Positions 8,447 to 17,541 of a stretch of 64,000 bases of DNA are shown one piece after another. The notes beneath the pieces are model-generated. The model saw only the letters and a list, made by a program, of their open reading frames with translations, ran no database searches and was not told where the DNA came from. Source of the DNA: Pseudomonas berkeleyensis. GTDB lineage: Bacteria > Pseudomonadota > Gammaproteobacteria > Pseudomonadales > Pseudomonadaceae. The translations under genes and the position numbers were made by a program. How positions within the stretch are numbered: the first letter of the stretch is position 1; each line of letters starts with the position of its first letter. The stretch spans positions 2,232,001-2,296,000 of the forward strand of contig NZ_CP059139.1 in assembly GCF_014109765.1 (NCBI RefSeq), written 5' to 3'.

Positions 8447-9449
8447 GCATGGAGGTCGACTGCGCGCCGCCGCGCAGCGCTATGGCATCCCTCTGGAGGA
8501 CTGGCTGGATCTGTCCACCGGTGTTGCGCCCTACGGCTGGGATCTGCCGGCCGTACCGGGGTCTGCCTGGGCGCGCCTGCCTGAGGCGGATGACGGCCTG
8601 GAGCAGGCGGCGCGCGACTACTACGGCGCCGTCAGCCTGCTGCCGGTAGCCGGTTCGCAAGCGGCGATCCAGACCCTGCCACGTCTGCGCCGCAATGCCA
8701 GCGTCGGCATCATCGCGCCGACTTACGCCGAGCACGCCGCGGCCTGGCGTCGTGAAGGCCATCGTGTCACCAAGCTCAGCGAGGGTTCGGTGCATCGCGC
8801 GCTGCCGCAGCTGGATGTGTTGTTGGTGGTCAACCCGAATAACCCGACCGGCCGCCTGATCGAACCGGCCCGCTTGCTCGACTGGCACGATGAACTGGTC
8901 GAGCGCGGCGGCTGGCTGGTAGTCGACGAAGCCTTCATGGATTGCACGCCGGAGCACAGCCTAGCCGCCTACAGCGACATGCCGGGGCTGATCGTGTTGC
9001 GCTCGTTCGGCAAGTTCTTCGGCCTGGCCGGCCTGCGTCTGGGCTTTGTCCTGGCCGCTCAGAGCTTACTGGATGAGCTGGAGGCGCTGCTCGGCCCCTG
9101 GGCGGTCAGCGGCCCGGCGCGCAGCGTGGCGCTCAGCTTGCTGGTCGATAGCGAGGGGCAGCGCCGCCAGCGTGAGCGCCTGCTGGCCGACGGCGAGCGC
9201 CTGGCGGCGTTGCTGCGTGACTGTGGCTTGCCGTCCACCGGTGGCTCGTCGCTGTTCCAGTTCTGTTGCACCCGTCGCGCCGTGCCCTGCGCCGAGCTGC
9301 TGGCGCGTCGCGGTATCCTGGTGCGGCTGTTCGCCGAGCTGGACAGTCTGCGCTTCGGTCTGCCGGCCGACGAATGTGGCTGGTTGCGTTTGGAGCAGGG
9401 GCTGCTTGAGTGTGCGCCGATGCTGGCGAATCTCGAGGAAACGCCCTGA
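8439..9449 (+). CDS. cobC: Threonine-phosphate decarboxylase CobC
   Basis: PLP enzyme that decarboxylates L-threonine-phosphate to aminopropanol-phosphate, the side chain installed by CobD. The 336-residue protein is a class I/II aminotransferase-fold enzyme: [13 protein letters not shown] (about 128-140), VVDEAFMD (161-168), and the PLP lysine Lys192 in [17 protein letters not shown]. It starts with TTG (TTG-CTT-GAG-CAT), giving the expected MLEHGGRL; no ATG fits. The start overlaps the cobD stop by eight bases. Pseudomonad CobC corresponds to Salmonella CobD. It ends overlapping cobQ. Confidence 0.95.
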   Translation: MLEHGGRLRAAAQRYGIPLEDWLDLSTGVAPYGWDLPAVPGSAWARLPEADDGLEQAARDYYGAVSLLPVAGSQAAIQTLPRLRRNASVGIIAPTYAEHAAAWRREGHRVTKLSEGSVHRALPQLDVLLVVNPNNPTGRLIEPARLLDWHDELVERGGWLVVDEAFMDCTPEHSLAAYSDMPGLIVLRSFGKFFGLAGLRLGFVLAAQSLLDELEALLGPWAVSGPARSVALSLLVDSEGQRRQRERLLADGERLAALLRDCGLPSTGGSSLFQFCCTRRAVPCAELLARRGILVRLFAELDSLRFGLPADECGWLRLEQGLLECAPMLANLEETP

Positions 9450-10900
9450 TGCCGACCTTGATGGTGCAGGGCACCACCTCCGACGCCGGCAAGAGCACGC
9501 TGGTGACGGCGCTGTGCCGCTGGGCGCGGCGCCAGGGCATTTCCGTTGCGCCGTTCAAGCCACAGAACATGGCACTCAATTCCGCTGTGACCGCCGACGG
9601 CGGCGAGATCGGTCGTGCACAGGCGGTGCAGGCACAGGCCGCCGGCCTGGAGCCGCATACCGACATGAACCCGGTGCTGCTCAAGCCCAATAGCGACATG
9701 GGCGCCCAGGTGATCATCCACGGCCGCGCCATCGGCAACATGCAGGCGCTGACCTATCACGGCTACAAACCGGTAGCCATGGCGGCGGTGCTGGCATCCC
9801 ATGCACGGTTGCTGGAGCGTCATGAACTGGTGCTGGTCGAAGGCGCCGGCTCGCCGGCCGAGATCAACCTTCGCGCCGGCGACATCGCCAACATGGGCTT
9901 TGCCGAAGCGGTGGATTGCCCGGTGATTCTGATTGCCGATATCGACAAGGGCGGCGTGTTCGCCCATCTGGTCGGCACCCTGGAGCTGCTCAGCCCGAGC
10001 GAGCAGGCGCGCGTCCAGGGCTTCGTGATCAATCGTTTTCGGGGTGACATCGCGTTGCTCAAACCGGGGTTGGACTGGCTCGAACAGCGTACCGGCAAGC
10101 CGGTGCTGGGCGTGCTGCCGTACCTGATGGATTTTCACCTGGAAGCCGAAGACGCCGTCGATACCCGTCAGCAGGCCAAGGACGCACAGGCGTTGCGCGT
10201 AGTGGTGCCGGTTCTGCCGCGTATCAGCAATCACACCGATTTCGACCCGTTGCGCCTGCACCCGCAGGTGCAGCTGACCTTCGTCGGGCCGGGCCAGGCC
10301 ATTCCACCGGCCGACCTAATCATCCTGCCTGGCTCCAAGAGCGTACGTGCCGACCTCGCGCGGCTGCGTGAACAGGGCTGGGATGCAGCCATCTCCCGCC
10401 ACCTGCGCTATGGCGGCAAGGTTCTGGGTATCTGCGGTGGGCTGCAGATGCTTGGCCGGCAGATTCACGATCCGCATGGCCTGGAAGGTGTTGCCGGCAG
10501 TAGCGAAGGCCTCGGCCTGCTGGATTTCGAGACGGTGCTGGAGCCGGAAAAACAGCTGCGTAATGTGCGCGGTCGGTTGTGCCTGGAGCAGGCGCAGGTC
10601 GGCGGTTACGAAATCCATGCCGGCGTCAGTAGCGGGCCAGGGCTCAATGGCGCCGTGCAGCTCGATGATGGCCGCAGTGACGGTGGTCTCAGTGCCGATG
10701 GGCAGGTACTTGCTACCTACCTGCATGGCCTGTTCGAGCAACCGTCGGCGTTCGCCGCGTTGTTGCGCTGGGCCGGGCTGCGTGAGGTGCAGACGGTGGA
10801 TTACCAGGCGCTGCGCGAGCGTGATATCGAACGCCTGGCCGACCAGGTGGAATTGCACCTGGACATCGAAAAGCTCAAGGCGCTTTGCGGCCTGGGGTAG
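9449..10900 (+). CDS. cobQ: Cobyric acid synthase CobQ
   Basis: Amidates the b, d, e and g side chains of adenosylcobyrinic acid a,c-diamide using glutamine and ATP. The 483-residue protein begins directly with [19 protein letters not shown], the nucleotide-binding segment, and ends with a glutaminase domain with Cys329 in [12 protein letters not shown] and a late [10 protein letters not shown] set the start at ATG 9449, which overlaps the cobC TGA by one base; an upstream in-frame ATG would add 13 residues not found in the family. The TAG stop lies in gtagggg, the foot of a REPIN that separates cobQ from cobP. Confidence 0.96.
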   Translation: MPTLMVQGTTSDAGKSTLVTALCRWARRQGISVAPFKPQNMALNSAVTADGGEIGRAQAVQAQAAGLEPHTDMNPVLLKPNSDMGAQVIIHGRAIGNMQALTYHGYKPVAMAAVLASHARLLERHELVLVEGAGSPAEINLRAGDIANMGFAEAVDCPVILIADIDKGGVFAHLVGTLELLSPSEQARVQGFVINRFRGDIALLKPGLDWLEQRTGKPVLGVLPYLMDFHLEAEDAVDTRQQAKDAQALRVVVPVLPRISNHTDFDPLRLHPQVQLTFVGPGQAIPPADLIILPGSKSVRADLARLREQGWDAAISRHLRYGGKVLGICGGLQMLGRQIHDPHGLEGVAGSSEGLGLLDFETVLEPEKQLRNVRGRLCLEQAQVGGYEIHAGVSSGPGLNGAVQLDDGRSDGGLSADGQVLATYLHGLFEQPSAFAALLRWAGLREVQTVDYQALRERDIERLADQVELHLDIEKLKALCGLG

Positions 10901-10948
10901 GGGCGCGGCACCCGCAGGTTTTGAAATGGTGCGCACAGCGCACCCTAC
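10897..10948. repeat. REPIN (GTAGGG type) between cobQ and cobP
   Basis: Outer ends GTAGGGG and CCCTAC are inverted; the right half is a clean hairpin ggtgcgc-aca-gcgcacc (10928-10944), while the left half (gtaggggcgcggcaccc) is degenerate. It has the same architecture as the copies at 25657, 33013, 38241 and 60319. It lies inside an otherwise overlapping operon and contains the cobQ stop codon. Confidence 0.75.
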
Positions 10949-10957
10949 GGAGTGAAG

Positions 10958-11479
10958 ATGCTTGAATTGATCCTCGGCGGTGCTCGTTCCGGCAAGAGCC
11001 GGCTGGCCGAGAAGCTGGCCGACGAGTCCGGTTTGGAGGTCGTCTACATCGCCACCAGCCAGCCGCTCGACGGCGAAATGAATGCGCGCGTCGCTCAGCA
11101 TCGCGCACGTCGGCCTGCGCACTGGGCGTTGGTCGAGGAGCCACTGGCGTTGGCCCGGGTGCTGCGCGAGCAGGCTGCGCCCGGTCGTTGCCTGCTGGTG
11201 GATTGCCTGACCCTGTGGTTGACCAATCTGCTGATGCTGGAGAATTCGGCGCGGCTTGAGGCTGAGCGCGAGCTGTTGCTCGGCTGTGTGGATGCGTTGC
11301 CAGGGCGCATTCTGCTGGTCAGCAACGAAACCGGGCTGGGCGTGGTGCCGTTGGGCGAGCTGACTCGCCGTTATGTCGATGAGGCCGGCTGGCTGCACCA
11401 GGCGCTGGCCGAACGCAGCCAGCGTGTGCTGTTCACCGTGGCCGGGCTGCCCATGGTGCTCAAGGGGGATGCGTTATGA
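10958..11479 (+). CDS. cobP: Adenosylcobinamide kinase / adenosylcobinamide-phosphate guanylyltransferase CobP
   Basis: Bifunctional enzyme (CobU in Salmonella) that phosphorylates adenosylcobinamide and then transfers GMP to form adenosylcobinamide-GDP. The 173-residue protein has the P-loop [11 protein letters not shown] (residues 4-14), the guanylylated histidine region with His48 in [24 protein letters not shown], and [21 protein letters not shown] 10958 follows a GGAG motif; a GTG six bases upstream is also in frame. It is the first gene after the REPIN and overlaps cobT by four bases, so it heads the second half of the operon. Confidence 0.95.
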   Translation: MLELILGGARSGKSRLAEKLADESGLEVVYIATSQPLDGEMNARVAQHRARRPAHWALVEEPLALARVLREQAAPGRCLLVDCLTLWLTNLLMLENSARLEAERELLLGCVDALPGRILLVSNETGLGVVPLGELTRRYVDEAGWLHQALAERSQRVLFTVAGLPMVLKGDAL

Positions 11480-12531
11480 GTCTGCAATGGTGGCAAGGGC
11501 CGTGTCAGCCGCTCGATCATGTTGCAAGGGCCAAGGCCGAAACGCGGCAACAGCAGTTGACCAAACCCACGGGGTCGTTGGGGCGCCTGGAGCATCTCGC
11601 CATCCATCTGGCGGCGTTGCAGGGGCGTGAGCGGCCGAGCCTGGACAAGTTGTGGATCGGCATCTTTGCCGGTGACCATGGCGTGGTAGCCGAGGGTATT
11701 TCCGCCTATCCGCAAGCGGTGACCGGGCAGATGCTGGCCAACTTCGTCAGCGGCGGCGCAGCCATCAGCGTGCTCGCCCGCCAGTTGGATGCGGCGCTCG
11801 AGGTGATCGACCTGGGAACCGCTGAGCCGTTGCCAGCGTTGCCTGGCGTGCGTCACCTGCAGGTCGGCGCCGGTACGCAGAATTTTGCCCGCGAACCGGC
11901 GATGACCCTGGCCCAGGCGCTGATCTGTCTGGAGGCTGGGCGCGACAGCATCCAGCGCGCCCGTGCCGTTGGTTGTGATCTGTTCGTTGGCGGTGAGATG
12001 GGCATTGGCAACACCACGGCAGCGGCGGCGTTGGCCTGCTGGCTGCTGGTTTGCCCGGCGAGCGACCTGGCCGGCCCCGGCACCGGCCTGGACAGTTCCG
12101 GTGTGGCGCACAAGGCGCGGGTGATCGATGCCGCGCTGGCACTGCACCGGGCACAAATCGACGGGCCGTTGCAGGCACTGATCCACCTTGGCGGTTTCGA
12201 GATCGCCGCGCTCACCGGCGCCTATCTGGCCGCCGCGCAGCAAGGTATGGCGGTATTGGTCGATGGTTTCATCTGCAGCGTTGCGGCCTTGCTTGCCGTG
12301 CGCCTGAACCCTGGCTGCCGCGACTGGCTGCTGTTCGCCCATCACGGCGCCGAGCCGGGGCATGTGCGCGTACTGCAGGCGCTGGAGGCGCAACCGTTGC
12401 TGGAGCTCGGTTTGCGCCTGGGTGAAGGCAGCGGGGCCGCGTTGGCTGTGCCGTTGCTGCGCCTGGCTTGCGCCCTGCATGGGCAGATGGCGACCTTCGC
12501 CGAAGCCGCCGTGGCGCAGAGGCCGAGCTGA
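11476..12531 (+). CDS. cobT: Nicotinate-nucleotide--dimethylbenzimidazole phosphoribosyltransferase CobT
   Basis: Makes alpha-ribazole-5'-phosphate from 5,6-dimethylbenzimidazole (the BluB product) and nicotinate mononucleotide; pseudomonad papers also call it CobU. The 351-residue protein has the family blocks [11 protein letters not shown] near residue 30, IFAGDHGVV, the glycine-rich [17 protein letters not shown] in the middle, and a C-terminal [14 protein letters not shown] followed by [14 protein letters not shown], which carries the conserved glutamate of the family. It overlaps cobP by four bases and the phosphatase gene by one. Confidence 0.96.
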   Translation: MSLQWWQGPCQPLDHVARAKAETRQQQLTKPTGSLGRLEHLAIHLAALQGRERPSLDKLWIGIFAGDHGVVAEGISAYPQAVTGQMLANFVSGGAAISVLARQLDAALEVIDLGTAEPLPALPGVRHLQVGAGTQNFAREPAMTLAQALICLEAGRDSIQRARAVGCDLFVGGEMGIGNTTAAAALACWLLVCPASDLAGPGTGLDSSGVAHKARVIDAALALHRAQIDGPLQALIHLGGFEIAALTGAYLAAAQQGMAVLVDGFICSVAALLAVRLNPGCRDWLLFAHHGAEPGHVRVLQALEAQPLLELGLRLGEGSGAALAVPLLRLACALHGQMATFAEAAVAQRPS

Positions 12532-13103
12532 TGCTGCAGCTGGAACTGCTGCGCCATGGCGAGACCGAGCAGGGTGGTGGGCTGCGCGGTAGCCTGGACG
12601 ACGCGCTGACCGAGCAAGGCTGGGCACAGTTGCGTGCCGCCGTGCAGGATGCCGGCCCCTGGGACCGCCTGATCAGCTCGCCGCTGCAGCGCTGCGCACG
12701 GTTTGCCGAGGAAGTGGCCACGGCCCATGCCCTGCCGCTGCACTATGAGCCAGGCCTGCAGGAGTTGCATTTCGGTGACTGGGAAGGGCGCAGCGCTGCC
12801 GAACTGATGCAGAGCGATGCTGAAGCACTGGGCCAGTTCTGGGCCGACCCCTATGGTTTCACGCCGCCCAATGGCGAGCCGTTGCTGCAATTCGAGGCGC
12901 GTGTACTGGCTGCGTTACAACGATTGCAGCACAACCATGCGGGGGAGCGTCTGCTGCTGGTCACTCATGGTGGCGTGATGCGCCTGCTGCTGGCGCGGGC
13001 ACGCGGCCTGCCACGCCAGGATCTGCTGCAGGTCAACGTCGGCTATGCCCAGCGTTTTCGCCTGAGCCTGGCTGCCGACGGGCAACTGACGGAATTGCCA
13101 TGA
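12531..13103 (+). CDS. Alpha-ribazole phosphatase (histidine phosphatase family)
   Basis: Predicted to remove the 5'-phosphate of alpha-ribazole phosphate in nucleotide-loop assembly; Salmonella names this enzyme CobC. The 190-residue protein has the phosphoglycerate-mutase-like active site LLRHGET with the phosphorylated His9, the conserved block ISSPLQRCARFAE, a proton donor region ELHFGDWEGR, and the second histidine in LLVTHGGVMRLL. Start ATG 12531 overlaps the cobT TGA, and the gene is followed by cobS with a four-base overlap. The location between cobT and cobS supports the ribazole substrate; sequence alone would only say histidine phosphatase. Confidence 0.9.
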   Translation: MLQLELLRHGETEQGGGLRGSLDDALTEQGWAQLRAAVQDAGPWDRLISSPLQRCARFAEEVATAHALPLHYEPGLQELHFGDWEGRSAAELMQSDAEALGQFWADPYGFTPPNGEPLLQFEARVLAALQRLQHNHAGERLLLVTHGGVMRLLLARARGLPRQDLLQVNVGYAQRFRLSLAADGQLTELP

Positions 13104-13831
13104 TCGCGCTACTGATCGCTCTGCAGTTTCTCACCCGTTTGCCGGTCAGCCTGCCGGGCATGCCGACGCCGGAACAGATGGGGCGCTCGCTGCTCTGGTA
13201 CCCGGCAGTGGGATTATTGCTCGGCCTGCTGCTGTGGGGGGCTCATCTGTTACTGGGGCAGACTTCGGCGCTACTGCAGGCGACGATCATTCTGGCGCTG
13301 TGGGTCGCGCTGAGTGGCGGCCTGCACCTGGACGGCCTGGCCGATACGGCCGATGCCTGGGTGGGCGGCTTCGGTGATCGCGAGCGGACGCTGACGATCA
13401 TGAAAGATCCGCGTAGTGGCCCCATCGCGGTCGTGGTGCTGGTGCTGCTGTTGTTGCTCAAGTTCGCCGCTCTGTTCACGCTGCTGCAAGCCGGGCAGGG
13501 CATTTACCTGCTGCTGCTGCCCTGGTTGGGACGCAGCCTGTTGCCGTTGTTGTTGGCGACCACGCCCTATGTGCGGGCCGGTGGGCTTGGCCAGGCGCTG
13601 GCCGATCATTTGCCGCGTCGGCAACTGCCCTGGGTGCTGGGTGCTCACGTGGTGGGCATGCTGCTGTTCGGCTGGCAAGGGCTGCTGGCCCTGGCGGCTG
13701 GTTTGCTGTTGTTCGCCTGGTTGCGTCGAGCCCTGCTGCAACGCCTCGGCGGTACCACTGGCGATACGGCCGGTGCGCTGGTCGAACTGGCCGAGTGCGG
13801 CGCGTTGCTGGCCCTGGCTCTCAGCCTCTGA
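13100..13831 (+). CDS. cobS: Adenosylcobinamide-GDP ribazoletransferase CobS
   Basis: Membrane enzyme that joins adenosylcobinamide-GDP to alpha-ribazole, the final assembly step of cobalamin; also named CobV in pseudomonads. The 243-residue protein is mostly hydrophobic, with several membrane segments, and contains the family signatures FLTRLPV near residue 12, SGGLHLDGLADTADAWVGG (about 72-90) and MKDPRSGPIAVV (about 100-112). It overlaps the phosphatase by four bases and closes the cob operon. About 70 bases separate it from the MarR gene. Confidence 0.95.
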   Translation: MIALLIALQFLTRLPVSLPGMPTPEQMGRSLLWYPAVGLLLGLLLWGAHLLLGQTSALLQATIILALWVALSGGLHLDGLADTADAWVGGFGDRERTLTIMKDPRSGPIAVVVLVLLLLLKFAALFTLLQAGQGIYLLLLPWLGRSLLPLLLATTPYVRAGGLGQALADHLPRRQLPWVLGAHVVGMLLFGWQGLLALAAGLLLFAWLRRALLQRLGGTTGDTAGALVELAECGALLALALSL

Positions 13832-13887
13832 ACACAACTGTTATGCCGATGCAGCGTGCAACTGTATGAGTGTGAATGGTTGATGCG

Positions 13888-13897
13888 GGTATATACC
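13888..13897. promoter_or_regulatory. Perfect palindrome before the MarR gene
   Basis: The ten-base palindrome ggtatatacc lies seven bases before the MarR-family start codon. Its place suits an autoregulatory operator, and its centre could also serve as a -10-like sequence. This is an inference from position and symmetry only. Confidence 0.35.
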
Positions 13898-13904
13898 TGT
13901 ATCC

Positions 13905-14309
13905 ATGTTACCGACCTCCTGCCTCTGTACCCAATTACGCCGCGCCAGTCGCGGCGTTACCCGTCTCTACGATGACGCCCTCGCTGCCGTCGGGCTCGGT
14001 GTCGCGCAGTTTTCCCTGCTGCGTCATGTGCAACGGCTCGGGCAGCCGAGCATTTCCGTGCTGGCCGAAGCCATGGGGCTCGATCGCAGCACCCTGGGAC
14101 GCAATCTGCGGGTGCTGGAGGAGCAGCGACTGTTACAGCTGGGGGAGGGGCGCGACCTGCGCGCCCGCGAGGTACGGCTCACAGAAGCCGGCCTGCAACG
14201 CATCCAACAAGGGCTGCCACTGTGGGAACAGGCCCAGCGTGAGTTGAATGCGCAGTTGGGTGAGGAACGCCGTGCCGAACTGATGAAACTACTTGAAGAG
14301 CTGGCCTGA
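13905..14309 (+). CDS. MarR family transcriptional regulator
   Basis: A 134-residue winged-helix regulator. The N-terminus carries a cysteine pair (SCLCTQLRRAS, Cys6 and Cys8), a region seen in several MarR proteins of this group, then LYDDALAAVGL and the DNA-binding helices PSISVLAEAMGLDRSTLGRNLRVLEEQ in segments (about residues 46-74), and the wing with LREVRLTEAG-like sequence near 90. No strong ribosome binding site precedes the ATG. It is 52 bases upstream of the MFS gene on the same strand, so it probably controls that carrier. The ligand is unknown; the cysteine pair would allow thiol or oxidant sensing, which is speculation. Confidence 0.9.
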   Translation: MLPTSCLCTQLRRASRGVTRLYDDALAAVGLGVAQFSLLRHVQRLGQPSISVLAEAMGLDRSTLGRNLRVLEEQRLLQLGEGRDLRAREVRLTEAGLQRIQQGLPLWEQAQRELNAQLGEERRAELMKLLEELA

Positions 14310-14361
14310 TGGCCGAGTCACTGCCTACACGGTCGCTAACGGCCGTACGCTGGAGATAACG

Positions 14362-15567
14362 ATGACAACTGTATGGCGTTCAACCACCTGGCTGCTGCTT
14401 GGCGCGTCGCTGATCCTGGCGCTTTCGCTCGGCACACGCCACGGTTTTGGCCTGTTCCTGCCGCCGATGAGTGCCGAGTTTGGCTGGGGGCGTGAGGTCT
14501 TCGCTTTCGCCATTGCCCTGCAGAACCTGATCTGGGGCATCGCCCAGCCAATCACTGGTGCGCTGGCCGACCGCTTCGGTGCGCGCAAGGCCATCGTTAC
14601 CGGCGGGGTGCTGTACATGCTCGGCCTGGTGCTGATGGGCATGGCCGATTCGCCGCTGTCGCTGTCGTTGAGCGCCGGTCTGCTGATCGGTATCGGCCTG
14701 TCCGGCACCTCGTTCTCGGTCATTCTGGGTGTGGTCGGGCGCGCCGTGCCGCCGGAGAAACGCAGCATGGCCATGGGCATCGCCGCGGCGGCAGGCTCGT
14801 TCGGCCAGTTCGCCATGCTGCCGGGTACGCTCGGGCTGATCGGCTGGCTCGGCTGGTCGGCTGCGCTACTGGCCTTGGGGCTGCTGGTGGCGTTGATGAT
14901 CCCGCTCGCGGCGATGATCAAGGAAACACCTCCACCCACTAGCAATGTCCCGCAGCAGACGCTGGGCGAAGCACTGCGCGAGGCTACCAGTCACTCGGGT
15001 TTCTGGCTGCTGGCGTTGGGTTTCTTCGTTTGCGGCTTCCAGGTGGTGTTCGTTGCCGTGCACCTGCCAGCCTACCTGGTCGATCATCACTTGCCAGCCT
15101 TGACTGGCACCACGGTGCTGGCGCTGGTAGGGCTGTTCAACATCTTCGGCACCTACATCGCTGGCTGGCTCGGTGGGCGCATGTCCAAACCTCGCCTGCT
15201 CAGCGCCCTGTACCTGGCACGTGGTGTGGTGATCACCCTGTTCCTGGTGGCGCCCCTGACGCAGTGGAGCGCCTACGTGTTCGGCATCGCCATGGGCCTG
15301 TTGTGGCTGTCGACGGTGCCGCTGACCAATGGCACGGTGGCGACGATGTTCGGGGTGCGTAACCTGTCCATGCTGGCCGGCATCGTCTTCCTGTTCCATC
15401 AACTCGGCTCGTTTCTCGGTGGCTGGATGGGCGGTTATCTCTACGACACCACCGGCAGCTACGACCTGGTCTGGCAGATCTCCATCGGTCTGAGTGTGAT
15501 GGCAGCAGCCCTGAACTGGCCGGTGCGTGAGGTACCGGTCGCACGTCTGCAAGGTGCACCGGCGTGA
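14362..15567 (+). CDS. MFS transporter
   Basis: Major facilitator superfamily carrier of about 401 residues with roughly 12 membrane segments. The first segment includes SLILALSLGTRHGFGLFLPP, and the loop motif GALADRFGARKA (about residues 66-77) matches MFS motif A. The sequence resembles the oxalate/formate and monocarboxylate-type branch, including a conserved SMLAGIVFLFHQLGSFLGGW near residue 335. The start at ATG 14362 is preceded by GGAG. It follows the MarR regulator and its stop overlaps the GTG of a small hydrophobic ORF. The substrate cannot be told from sequence. Confidence 0.9.
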   Translation: MTTVWRSTTWLLLGASLILALSLGTRHGFGLFLPPMSAEFGWGREVFAFAIALQNLIWGIAQPITGALADRFGARKAIVTGGVLYMLGLVLMGMADSPLSLSLSAGLLIGIGLSGTSFSVILGVVGRAVPPEKRSMAMGIAAAAGSFGQFAMLPGTLGLIGWLGWSAALLALGLLVALMIPLAAMIKETPPPTSNVPQQTLGEALREATSHSGFWLLALGFFVCGFQVVFVAVHLPAYLVDHHLPALTGTTVLALVGLFNIFGTYIAGWLGGRMSKPRLLSALYLARGVVITLFLVAPLTQWSAYVFGIAMGLLWLSTVPLTNGTVATMFGVRNLSMLAGIVFLFHQLGSFLGGWMGGYLYDTTGSYDLVWQISIGLSVMAAALNWPVREVPVARLQGAPA

Positions 15568-15689
15568 GCCGCAAGGCATTGCTCTTCGCCGGTCTGACCT
15601 TGGGCCTCGGCCTATTGTTGGCGTTGGCCTGGTGGGGCTGGCGTCAGGGTGGGTTGGCGCTGTTGCAGTTGGGCGTGGGTATCTGCTAG
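15564..15689 (+). CDS. Putative 41-residue membrane protein
   Basis: A 41-codon ORF starts with GTG four bases inside the MFS gene (GTGA overlap) and ends in TAG. It encodes MSRKALLFAGLTLGLG followed by more leucine-rich and tryptophan-rich sequence and a short tail ending in cysteine, so it would be a single-span membrane peptide with a positive N-terminus. The stop/start overlap is the same coupling style as in the cob operon. There is no known homologue in my memory, and only context and hydrophobicity support it. Confidence 0.45.
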   Translation: MSRKALLFAGLTLGLGLLLALAWWGWRQGGLALLQLGVGIC

Positions 15690-15751
15690 TTGCCTGGGGC
15701 GTGACCTGCGAGTAGCGTGATGAAATCGCGTTATCGCTCGAGGTCACGGTC

Positions 15752-16303
15752 ATGTCACTGCATCGTTTTGCCTGCTGTTTGTTGCTCTCCAGTCTGGCGT
15801 TGCCGGTGCTGGCCGCTGAATGCCCGGCCATGCTCCAGGGCGAGCTGCCCAAGCTGCGTAGCAAGGACAGCAGCGTCGATCTCTGTCAGTACGCCGGCAA
15901 GCCGTTGGTAGTGGTCAACACGGCCAGCTTCTGCGGCTTCACCCCGCAATTCAAAGGGCTCGAAGCGCTCTATCAGCGCTACAAGGATCAGGGCCTGGAA
16001 GTGCTGGGCGTGCCGTCCGACGATTTCCGCCAGGAATCCGCCGACAGCAAGGAGACGGCTACCGTCTGCTACGTCAATTACGGCGTGACCTTCACCATGA
16101 CCGAACCGCAGCCGGTCTCGGGTGCCAACGCCATTCCGTTGTTCAAGGGACTGGCCGAGCAGAGCCGGCAACCGCGCTGGAATTTCTTCAAATACGTGGT
16201 CGACCGCCAGGGCAAGGTGGTGGCCAGTTTCTCCAGCCTGACCAAACCGGACGATCCTGAGCTGATCGCCGCGGTTGAGAAGGCGATCGCTTCGCAACCC
16301 TGA
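15752..16303 (+). CDS. Exported glutathione peroxidase family protein
   Basis: Thioredoxin-fold peroxidase of 183 residues that should reduce peroxides with thiols. It begins with a Sec signal peptide ([14 protein letters not shown]) so it is expected in the periplasm, unlike most cytoplasmic Gpx proteins. The peroxidatic cysteine is in [12 protein letters not shown], followed by [20 protein letters not shown], and the conserved tryptophan/asparagine region is [12 protein letters not shown] serine or alanine context with cysteine rather than selenocysteine is normal for bacteria. The gene is alone between the MFS unit and the lipase locus; its TGA is directly followed by a palindromic element. 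Confidence 0.92.
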   Translation: MSLHRFACCLLLSSLALPVLAAECPAMLQGELPKLRSKDSSVDLCQYAGKPLVVVNTASFCGFTPQFKGLEALYQRYKDQGLEVLGVPSDDFRQESADSKETATVCYVNYGVTFTMTEPQPVSGANAIPLFKGLAEQSRQPRWNFFKYVVDRQGKVVASFSSLTKPDDPELIAAVEKAIASQP

Positions 16304-16442
16304 GAACCTATTCAAAGTCTGCTGCGCGTCGGCCCTGCTGCGTTAAAAACAGGCTCGGAATGCTCATGTGCTACAGCACACTCCGCTTCCTCCCCTGCTT
16401 TTGCCTTGCATGACTCTAGCTCGCGAGACTTTGAACAGGTTC
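16304..16442. mobile_element. MITE-like palindromic element
   Basis: A 139-base element with 17-base terminal inverted repeats (gaacctattcaaagtct at 16304-16320 and agactttgaacaggttc at 16426-16442, one mismatch). The interior is also imperfectly palindromic and centred on gtgctacagcac (about 16368-16379), so the whole can fold as a long hairpin. It has no coding capacity. It begins at the first base after the peroxidase stop codon and ends 128 bases before the lipase start. Mobility is inferred from the structure. Confidence 0.7.
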
Positions 16443-16570
16443 TGGGTCTTTTTTGTTTCACGGTCCTTCACCCATCTGGGCGATGGGCCGTATCCGCCTG
16501 CCTGCCTAGACTGGCCAGGCGCCGGACGCAGTTCACCCGGCGTGCCCACAAGAACAATAAGGAGGCACCC

Positions 16571-17497
16571 ATGCGTCGCGTCTATACAACTGCCCTTGCA
16601 ACACTCGCTCTGCTTGGCGCCGTCGAGGCCCAGGCCAACTACACCAAGACCAAGTACCCGATCGTGCTGGTGCACGGCGTGACCGGGTTCAACACCATCG
16701 GTGGTCTGGTCAATTACTTCCATACCATTCCCTGGAACCTCGAACGCGATGGTGCCCGCGTGCATGTCGCCAGCGTGGCGGCGTTCAACGACAGCGAGCA
16801 GCGCGGCGCCGAGCTGGCCCGGCAGATCGTGCCCTGGGCCGCGGCCGGTGGTGGCAAGGTCAACCTGATCGGCCATAGCCAGGGGTCGCCGACTTCGCGT
16901 GTGGCCGCTTCGCTACGTCCGGATCTGGTGGCCTCGGTGACCTCGATCAACGGCGTCAACAAGGGCTCGAAAGTGGCCGATGTGGTGCGCGGTGTGCTGC
17001 CGCCGGGCAGCGGTATCGAAGGCGGCGCCAATGCCATCGCCAATGCTCTTGGCGCGGTGATCAACCTGCTTTCCGGAGCAAGCAATCCGCAGAGCGGCAT
17101 CAACGCCCTGGGTACCCTGACCACCTCGGGCACCGCCGCGCTCAACAGCCGTCATCCCTGGGGCGTCAATACCAGCAGCTACTGCGCCAAATCCACTGAA
17201 GTGCACAACGTGCGCGGGCACAGCATCCGCTACTACTCGTGGACCGGTAACTCGTCCTACACCAACGTGCTCGACGCCGCCGACCCATTCCTGGCCTTCA
17301 CCGGTCTGGTGTTCGGCAGCGAGAAGAACGATGGCCTGGTGGGCGTGTGCTCCACTTACCTGGGGCAGGTGATCGACGACAGCTACAACATGAACCATGT
17401 CGATGCGATCAACCACCTGTTCGGCATTCGTGGCTGGACCGAGCCGGTTTCGCTGTATCGCCAGCATGCCAACCGCCTGAAGAACAAGGGCGTCTGA
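16571..17497 (+). CDS. lipA: Secreted triacylglycerol lipase (class I)
   Basis: Extracellular lipase of 308 residues of the Pseudomonas class I.1 type, secreted through Sec and then the type II route in relatives. The signal peptide ends near LGAVEAQA; the mature part starts with [17 protein letters not shown] (oxyanion-hole HG). The nucleophile is Ser103 in [12 protein letters not shown]; the aspartate is in [11 protein letters not shown] and the histidine in [13 protein letters not shown]. Two cysteines (SSYCAKS and VGVCSTY) form the usual disulfide. The start at 16571 follows aaggaggcaccc. The foldase gene follows 44 bases downstream, which confirms the class. Substrate range is not readable from sequence. 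Confidence 0.96.
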   Translation: MRRVYTTALATLALLGAVEAQANYTKTKYPIVLVHGVTGFNTIGGLVNYFHTIPWNLERDGARVHVASVAAFNDSEQRGAELARQIVPWAAAGGGKVNLIGHSQGSPTSRVAASLRPDLVASVTSINGVNKGSKVADVVRGVLPPGSGIEGGANAIANALGAVINLLSGASNPQSGINALGTLTTSGTAALNSRHPWGVNTSSYCAKSTEVHNVRGHSIRYYSWTGNSSYTNVLDAADPFLAFTGLVFGSEKNDGLVGVCSTYLGQVIDDSYNMNHVDAINHLFGIRGWTEPVSLYRQHANRLKNKGV

Positions 17498-17541
17498 TCC
17501 AGATGAACGCGGCGGGGTAATGCCCGCCGCAATGAGGTTGC

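Noticed and set aside
11371..12627. A 418-codon minus-strand frame opposite cobP, cobT and the phosphatase gene
   Set aside because: Antisense shadow: the plus-strand genes carry clear family motifs and continuous overlaps, and the antisense product looks like random low-complexity sequence.
16443..16570. A sigma-54 promoter before the lipase gene, as known for some pseudomonad lipases
   Set aside because: I searched for GG-N10-GC with the TGGCAC/TTGC consensus and found no convincing match; the promoter type remains open.
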